Assembly (NCBI GenBank): GCA_030592565.1
Contig: JAUVIX010000111.1
Span: 1-10,052 of the forward strand
From: Chlorobiota bacterium
GTDB taxonomy: Bacteria > Bacteroidota > Bacteroidia > Bacteroidales > JAADJA01
Direction of reading: 5' to 3'
Length of the DNA stretch: 10,052 nucleotides
Position numbers and translations under genes: made by a program. The notes below the pieces were generated by a model. The model had not been told where the DNA came from. It made no database searches and worked only from the letters and a program-made list of their open reading frames with translations. The stretch's first letter is position 1. Each line of letters begins with the position of its first letter. Positions 6,074 through 10,052 of this stretch are shown here, piece by piece.

Positions 6074-7417
6074 CTAATTCTTCTTCCTTATTTTTTCTGT
6101 CTCCTTTTCAAATCCCGGCTTTGCCAGGAGGGCAAACATATTTCGTTTATAGGCCTCAACACCAGGCTGATCAAAAGGATTAACTCCTAGAATATACCCG
6201 CTTAATGCACAAGCCATCTCAAAGAAATAGATCAACTGACCGATATAATATTCATTAATTCCAGGGATCTCAATCCTGATATTTGGCACACCACCTTCGA
6301 TGTGTGCTATGGTTGTCCCAAGCTCAGCCATTTTATTAACTTTGTTCACCCTTCTTCCTGCCAGATAATTCAATCCGTCCAGATTATCTTCGTCATAAGG
6401 GATTTTAACCTCATTTTTCGGATTATCAACAGATAAAACAGTTTCAAACAAAATTCTCTGTCCTTCCTGAATATATTGCCCCATAGAGTGCAGGTCGGAT
6501 GTGAAGTTAACACCTGCCGGGAAAATTCCCTTTCCCTCTTTTCCTTCGCTTTCGCCATAAAGTTGCTTCCACCATTCTGTTAGATAGAAAAGATTAGGCT
6601 GATAGTTAACCAAAATCTCAATCAACTTGCCTTTTTCATACAGGACGTTTCGAGCAGCGGCATACATAGCCATTGGATTATCCTGAATTGAGGAGGTTAC
6701 AGCATTAAGTCTTTGCATTTCGGATGCTCCTGCAATCAGTTTTTCAATGTCAAATCCTGCAACTGCAATCGGTAGCAAGCCAACAGGAGTAAGTACTGAA
6801 TATCTTCCACCAACATCATCGGGAACCACATAAGTTTGATAGCCCTCATTATCTGCAAGCTTTTTCAGCGCTCCTTTCGATTTGTCAGTTATAGCAACGA
6901 TTCTGTTTCTTGCCTCCTCTTTACCATATTTATTCTCCAGGTGATTTTTCAGCAGGCGGAATGCAAGAGCCGGCTCCGTAGTTGTTCCTGATTTTGAAAT
7001 TACAGTCATTGCATAATCTCTGTTATCCAGGATTTCAAGAAGTTCTGAAAGATAATCTTCACTGATATTTTGACCGGCATAGACAATTAAAGGGTTATTA
7101 TCCCTATTTCTCAGGAACTCAAAATTATTGCTCAAAGCCTCAATAACAGCACGGGCACCAAGGTATGAACCACCAATGCCAATTACAATGAAAATTTCGG
7201 CTTTTTCTCTTATTCTGGTTGCTACCTGATTAATTGAGGCAATCAACTCCTTATCAGTTTCTCCGGGCAGATCTATCCAGCCAAGGAAGTCATTACCTTT
7301 TCCTGTCCTATTCATCAAGGATTTATGATTGCTATTTATTTCATTTTGCAACTCTATAACCTCATTAATGGTAGCAAACTCTTTGATGTTGTCAATGTTA
7401 ACTGATATATTTTTCAT
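6074..7417 (-). CDS. pgi: Glucose-6-phosphate isomerase
   Basis: A 447-residue enzyme that interconverts glucose 6-phosphate and fructose 6-phosphate in the cytoplasm, the second step of glycolysis and also used in gluconeogenesis. It is the short bacterial form, close in length to the Bacillus enzyme (about 450). Visible blocks are VIGIGGSYLGARA (78-90), the sugar-phosphate-binding SKSGTTTEPALAFR (141-154), GGRYSVLTPVGLLPIA (203-218), GESEGKEGKGIFPAGVNF (288-305), TSDLHSMGQ (306-314) and GVEAYKRNM (419-427). By spacing to the Bacillus enzyme the catalytic residues are Glu289, His310 and Lys424, all present. The ATG at 7417 gives the expected N-terminus. The toxin-antitoxin operon follows on the same strand with its own promoter; no clear terminator separates them, so some read-through is possible. 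Confidence 0.96.
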   Translation of the reverse strand: MKNISVNIDNIKEFATINEVIELQNEINSNHKSLMNRTGKGNDFLGWIDLPGETDKELIASINQVATRIREKAEIFIVIGIGGSYLGARAVIEALSNNFEFLRNRDNNPLIVYAGQNISEDYLSELLEILDNRDYAMTVISKSGTTTEPALAFRLLKNHLENKYGKEEARNRIVAITDKSKGALKKLADNEGYQTYVVPDDVGGRYSVLTPVGLLPIAVAGFDIEKLIAGASEMQRLNAVTSSIQDNPMAMYAAARNVLYEKGKLIEILVNYQPNLFYLTEWWKQLYGESEGKEGKGIFPAGVNFTSDLHSMGQYIQEGQRILFETVLSVDNPKNEVKIPYDEDNLDGLNYLAGRRVNKVNKMAELGTTIAHIEGGVPNIRIEIPGINEYYIGQLIYFFEMACALSGYILGVNPFDQPGVEAYKRNMFALLAKPGFEKETEKIRKKN

Positions 7418-7442
7418 ATTAAATAGTTTTGAAACTGAGCAT

Positions 7443-7450
7443 CAAAGATA
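7443..7450 (-). promoter_or_regulatory. -7 box of pgi
   Basis: The minus strand reads TATCTTTG, an exact TAnnTTTG match, 25 bases before the pgi ATG. No -33 TTTG is seen at 19 bases. Confidence 0.55.
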
Positions 7451-7501
7451 AAATACTTTATTAAACGGATGGATAATTTTTATCCCAATTATGGACTATT
7501 T

Positions 7502-7520
7502 ATTTCCATTTCATGGAAAT
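7502..7520. repeat. Inverted repeat upstream of pgi
   Basis: ATTTCCAT (7502-7509) and ATGGAAAT (7513-7520) are perfect inverted 8-mers around TTC. The centre lies about 60 bases upstream of the pgi -7 box, so it could be a regulator site. AT-rich composition makes chance possible. Confidence 0.35.
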
Positions 7521-7646
7521 TTCAGATTGTTTCTCCTGAACAAAACAATGATTGAGGCGAAAACATACACAATTGATTAAAACACACAAGGGAATGATTA
7601 TAAAGCCCCATCGGCGCAAAATATTAGTATCAATGGAATAAAAAAA

Positions 7647-7654
7647 TAGTTTTG
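7647..7654 (+). promoter_or_regulatory. Possible -7 box for a non-coding transcript
   Basis: TAGTTTTG fits TAnnTTTG. No -33 TTTG is seen. A transcript from here would begin within or next to the 7658-7684 hairpins and run toward the hairpin at 7796-7823. Supported by motif and position only. Confidence 0.25.
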
Positions 7655-7657
7655 GCG

Positions 7658-7684
7658 CTCCGATAGCTATCGGAGTTCGATAGC
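7658..7684. repeat. Perfect 18-base palindrome with a competing second hairpin
   Basis: CTCCGATAGCTATCGGAG (7658-7675) is a perfect palindrome. The heptamer CGATAGC occurs at 7661-7667 and again at 7678-7684, so GCTATCG (7666-7672) can instead pair with the second copy around a GAGTT loop. The two structures exclude each other. From memory, CGATAGCTATCG-centred hairpins recur between genes in Bacteroidetes genomes, so this may be a dispersed repeat. Confidence 0.6.
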
Positions 7685-7792
7685 GTAGCTGAAAATCATG
7701 TCAAAACGGTATTAATTAATACAGAGTCAGTTATAAATTTATAAACAGATAAAAAACCAGGTGAAAAGTGAATTAAGGAAAGCCCTTCTAAT

Positions 7793-7827
7793 GTCAAAGG
7801 TGCGGCTCAACTGCCGCACCTTTAGAC
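7793..7827. terminator. Strong GC-rich hairpin, terminator-like
   Basis: AAAGGTGCGGC (7796-7806) pairs perfectly with GCCGCACCTTT (7813-7823) around a 6-base loop. GTC (7793-7795) and GAC (7825-7827) extend the stem past one bulged A. Only three T residues follow on either strand, so it is a weak match to an intrinsic terminator. Neither flanking gene ends here; both point away from it. It may instead end or form part of a small RNA. Confidence 0.45.
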
Positions 7828-7962
7828 CAAAAACTAAAAACCAAATTAGAGTGTTTTAATCTTAATTTCGCAATCTCCAACGTAAAGTGCAGGAGATATT
7901 CGGAAAGAACGTTTTCGACTCATTTCAGAGTTTCGTTATAAGGTTGTCCAAAACTGTGCCAG

Positions 7963-7979
7963 AAGTTAAGAAAAGTTAA
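7963..7979 (+). promoter_or_regulatory. Direct repeats upstream of rprX, candidate response-regulator site
   Basis: AAGTTAA occurs at 7963-7969 and 7973-7979, in register at 10 bases, about one helical turn. OmpR/PhoB-family regulators typically bind such tandem half-sites. They end about 28 bases before the kinase -7 box, just upstream of where the -33 element should be. Autoregulation by the adjacent regulator is inferred. Confidence 0.4.
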
Positions 7980-8007
7980 AAATATAACCTGTTGATTCTG
8001 TATAGAT

Positions 8008-8015
8008 TAATTTTG
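8008..8015 (+). promoter_or_regulatory. -7 box directly before the rprX start codon
   Basis: TAATTTTG fits TAnnTTTG and ends only 6 bases before the ATG at 8022. If used, the transcript would have almost no leader. No -33 TTTG is seen. Confidence 0.4.
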
Positions 8016-8021
8016 CCAGTA

Positions 8022-9425
8022 ATGAATCGAAAGGCTTTCATATTAATTATTGTTGCAATGGCAATGGCACTTATCGGGCTTGTAATCATTCAGTCGTACT
8101 GGATTAAAAATACTATTACTGTTAAAGAGGCCGTTTTTGTGAGAGATGTCAATACAGCAATGTCAAATATTGTTCAACAACTAGAAAGAATAGAAACAGC
8201 AAATCAGCTTAAGAAACGTGATGACTTGTATAAAGACCGACAGGAATGGCTTGAGTCTCTTGACTCTACAAGCAGGGCAGATAATGCTCAGTTATCTGGC
8301 GACTGGTCTCTCGGCAAAGTGATGAGACAATCATTTCTTGCCCAGGACATTATTTTGGGGATGATGAATAGCACAAGGAATCTGCCAATAGAAAAAAGAA
8401 TCAGTGTAAGTGTTCTTGATTCCATTATAAATTTGGAGTTGAAAAGTAAGAGTGTAAACACCGAATATGAGTTTGGTGTTTTCAGCCCGATGCGTAACCT
8501 GATGTCAATTCAGAAGACAGGAAAATATCCGAAAGAGTTGTTACAAAACAGTTTTTCAATACCTCTTTTCCCAAATGACATGTTTGGCAATCGGGATTAT
8601 CTGATGGTCTATTTTCCACATGAAAAGAAATTTCTGATATCCCAGCTCAAAAGTACACTTTTCATCTCTATCATTCTTGTGTTAGTGATAATATTCTCGT
8701 TTTACTATTCCGTTATGACTGTTTTCAGGCAAAAAAAGCTATCAGAAATGAAGAACGATTTCATAAATAACATGACTCATGAGTTTAAAACCCCGATTTC
8801 AACCATATCACTGGCTTGTGAAGCTCTGAAAGATAAAGATATTGTAAAATCGGGTGCTGTTTACGATAGTTACATAAATATGATTGATGAAGAGAATAGC
8901 CGTCTTGGTAGTATGGCCGAAAGGATTTTGCAATCCGCAAGACTTGAAAAGGATAAGATAGCTCTGAACAAAGAGGAAGTTGATGTTCATGAAATTATTC
9001 TGGAGGCAATGAAGAATATTCAACTTCAGGTGGAAAAGAAAGAGGGGAAGATTATGACACAGCTTAATGCTAAAAACCATATTTTTCAGGCTGACAAAGT
9101 ACATCTTACAAATGTTATCTTTAATTTGCTGGACAATGCTGGTAAATATACACCTGAAAACCCCGAAATAGTTATCAAAACAGAGAATTCATACAGTGGT
9201 ATTATTATCACCGTAAAAGACAATGGAATAGGCATTAGCAAGTCGAATCAGAAAAAAATATTTGAAAAACTATATCGGGTTCCCACTGGAAATATTCATA
9301 ATGTAAAAGGCTTTGGCCTCGGACTGAATTATGTGAAGGCCATTGTTGAGGCTCACAGAGGGAAAATAACCCTCGAAAGTGAACTAAATAAAGGAACAAA
9401 ATTTATCATTACCCTGCCTGTATAG
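8022..9425 (+). CDS. rprX: Sensor histidine kinase, RprX-like
   Basis: A 467-residue membrane histidine kinase that autophosphorylates in response to an unknown signal and passes the phosphate to the regulator encoded next. TM1 is at about 5-23, with the QSYWI sequence common after TM1 in Bacteroidetes kinases. A periplasmic sensor region of about 185 residues follows, then TM2 at about 212-234. There is no obvious HAMP domain; the HisKA domain follows directly, with the phosphoacceptor His253 in MTHEFKTPIS. The HATPase domain has the N box (N368, N372 in NVIFNLLDNAGKYTP), G1 (DNGIGIS, from D400) and G2 (GFGLGL, 430-435). All catalytic boxes are intact. I start at the ATG at 8022; a TTG at 7992 would give ten extra residues and lie upstream of the -7 box. 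The family name rests on resemblance to Bacteroides RprX and on the paired regulator. Confidence 0.85.
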   Translation: MNRKAFILIIVAMAMALIGLVIIQSYWIKNTITVKEAVFVRDVNTAMSNIVQQLERIETANQLKKRDDLYKDRQEWLESLDSTSRADNAQLSGDWSLGKVMRQSFLAQDIILGMMNSTRNLPIEKRISVSVLDSIINLELKSKSVNTEYEFGVFSPMRNLMSIQKTGKYPKELLQNSFSIPLFPNDMFGNRDYLMVYFPHEKKFLISQLKSTLFISIILVLVIIFSFYYSVMTVFRQKKLSEMKNDFINNMTHEFKTPISTISLACEALKDKDIVKSGAVYDSYINMIDEENSRLGSMAERILQSARLEKDKIALNKEEVDVHEIILEAMKNIQLQVEKKEGKIMTQLNAKNHIFQADKVHLTNVIFNLLDNAGKYTPENPEIVIKTENSYSGIIITVKDNGIGISKSNQKKIFEKLYRVPTGNIHNVKGFGLGLNYVKAIVEAHRGKITLESELNKGTKFIITLPV

Positions 9426-9458
9426 AATAGTTCTTGATGCAAAGTAGTGAGAAAAGTA

Positions 9459-9466
9459 TATTTTTG
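9459..9466 (+). promoter_or_regulatory. Possible separate promoter for rprY
   Basis: TATTTTTG matches TAnnTTTG in the 70-base gap between kinase and regulator, 29 bases before the ATG at 9496. TTG at 9434-9436 lies 22 bases upstream, slightly longer than the usual -33 spacing. It could give the regulator its own transcript besides read-through from the kinase gene. Confidence 0.45.
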
Positions 9467-9495
9467 TAATTGATTATTAATTAATACTTTCGATC

Positions 9496-10052
9496 ATGGA
9501 AGATAAAAAAGTAAAGGTGCTACTCGCCGAGGATGACAAAAACCTGGGAGCCATTCTAAGTTCATATCTGGAGGCAAAGGGCTATCCCACAACGCTATGT
9601 GCAAACGGGCAAGTGGCGTATGATATGTTCAACTCCGAACATTTCGATTTTTGTATTGTTGATGTTATGATGCCTGTTATGGATGGCTTTACACTAGCAA
9701 AAGAGATAAGACAGATTGATAAAATAGTTCCAATCCTTTTCCTTACAGCCAAATCAATGCAGGAAGACAAGCTAAGAGGATTTGAGCTTGGAGCCGATGA
9801 CTACCTTACCAAACCTTTCAGTATGGAGGAGCTACTGATGCGTATGAAGGCCATTTTAAGGAGAGCCGGTGACAGTACTGTAAAGAACAGAGAGGTTTAT
9901 ATTTTCAGTATAGGAAAGTTTACTTTTAATTATAACCGTCAGATATTAAAATCAGATAGTAGTGAACAAAAACTTACTTCCAAAGAGGCTGAATTGTTGA
10001 AAATGCTTTGTGTTAATATCAATGAAGTACTTGAAAGAAGTGCTGCACTGAA
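9496..10052 (+). CDS. rprY: OmpR-family response regulator, RprY-like (3' truncated by window edge)
   Basis: The open frame runs from the ATG at 9496 to the right edge, 185 complete codons, so the end is missing. Residues 1 to about 123 are a receiver domain: acidic pocket D13 and D14, phosphoacceptor Asp56 in CIVDVMMPVMDGF, Thr84 in FLTAK and Lys106 in YLTKPFSMEEL. From about 133 a winged-helix (Trans_Reg_C) domain begins, with IGKFTFNYNRQIL and LTSKEAELLKML visible. It is therefore a DNA-binding OmpR/PhoB-type regulator phosphorylated by the kinase upstream. Sequence and pairing resemble Bacteroides fragilis RprY, described as part of a pair that alters tetracycline resistance when expressed in E. 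coli. In Porphyromonas gingivalis the homologue is tied to oxidative stress and nqr genes. Targets here are unknown. Confidence 0.88.
   Translation, partial: MEDKKVKVLLAEDDKNLGAILSSYLEAKGYPTTLCANGQVAYDMFNSEHFDFCIVDVMMPVMDGFTLAKEIRQIDKIVPILFLTAKSMQEDKLRGFELGADDYLTKPFSMEELLMRMKAILRRAGDSTVKNREVYIFSIGKFTFNYNRQILKSDSSEQKLTSKEAELLKMLCVNINEVLERSAAL

Larger units (their letters stand above)
7418..8021. other. Long divergent intergenic region with several hairpins, no credible protein gene
   Basis: This 604-base gap separates pgi (minus) from the kinase gene (plus). The short readings I translated by hand (28 codons or fewer, for example from the ATGs at 7469 and 7791) have no family resemblance. It contains the pgi promoter and inverted repeats at 7502-7520, 7658-7675 and 7796-7823. 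There are also two AT-rich palindromes of 14 bases (7709-7722 and 7731-7744), paired direct repeats at 7963-7979 and the kinase -7 box. Two untranslated regions, or a small RNA between them, would fit. Confidence 0.6.

Noticed and set aside
7469..7555. 28-codon open frame between pgi and rprX
   Set aside because: Short, no family resemblance, overlaps the inverted repeat at 7502-7520 and has no convincing ribosome binding site or promoter.
7709..7744. Two 14-base AT-only or nearly AT-only palindromes as operators
   Set aside because: TTAA/TATA-rich palindromes of this length arise easily in this composition and are not placed at a convincing promoter.
7791..7859. 22-codon open frame starting at ATG 7791
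   Set aside because: It is read straight through the strong hairpin at 7796-7823, so its codons are explained by the stem rather than by coding.
7992..8021. TTG start giving ten more residues to the kinase
   Set aside because: The ATG at 8022 directly precedes a normal basic residue pair and TM1; the TTG lies upstream of the -7 box and adds nothing recognisable.
1..10052. CRISPR array, insertion sequence, phage genes, tRNA or rRNA
   Set aside because: I saw no regularly spaced repeats, transposase, integrase or phage proteins, nor any tRNA- or rRNA-like stretch.

Overview
The window looks like chromosomal DNA of a Bacteroidetes (Bacteroidota) bacterium, probably Bacteroidales or a relative. 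Three things point there. The DNA is AT-rich, and most genes have a TAnnTTTG -7 promoter box upstream with no clear Shine-Dalgarno. The regulatory pair at the right end resembles the Bacteroides RprX/RprY system. Several proteins are of types known mainly from this phylum. No species can be named from the sequence alone. There is no insertion sequence, phage gene, CRISPR array, tRNA or rRNA in the window.

Layout. At 1-153 (minus) is the 5' end of a secreted protein gene. At 249-1937 and 2513-4114 (both plus) are two paralogous secreted C69-family peptidases (dipeptidase type). Both have a cysteine exactly at the predicted signal peptidase cleavage point. Between them, on the minus strand (2004-2426), is a small membrane-anchored protein whose promoter lies back to back with that of the second peptidase. 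At 4190-5131 (plus) is an unrecognised envelope protein with one membrane helix, a long coiled coil and a C-terminal beta-rich domain. At 5215-5999 (minus) is a compact type II toxin-antitoxin operon: a DUF1778-type antitoxin followed, with a 4-base overlap, by a GNAT acetyltransferase toxin. An inverted repeat sits in its promoter. At 6074-7417 (minus) is glucose-6-phosphate isomerase, a housekeeping glycolytic gene.

The 7418-8021 interval (about 600 bases) has no credible protein gene. It holds several hairpins, a candidate regulatory or non-coding RNA segment and the upstream region of the kinase gene. At 8022-9425 (plus) is a sensor histidine kinase of RprX type. From 9496 to the right edge is its partner response regulator of RprY type, cut off inside its DNA-binding domain.

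How the genes relate. The kinase and regulator form one phosphorelay. Antitoxin and toxin form one autoregulated module. The two C69 peptidases look like a tandem duplication that kept its promoter. No wider pathway links these blocks. No clearly new multi-gene system was found. The best leads are the structured non-coding region before rprX, the shared promoter and exposed-cysteine design of the peptidase pair, and the operator of the toxin-antitoxin locus.
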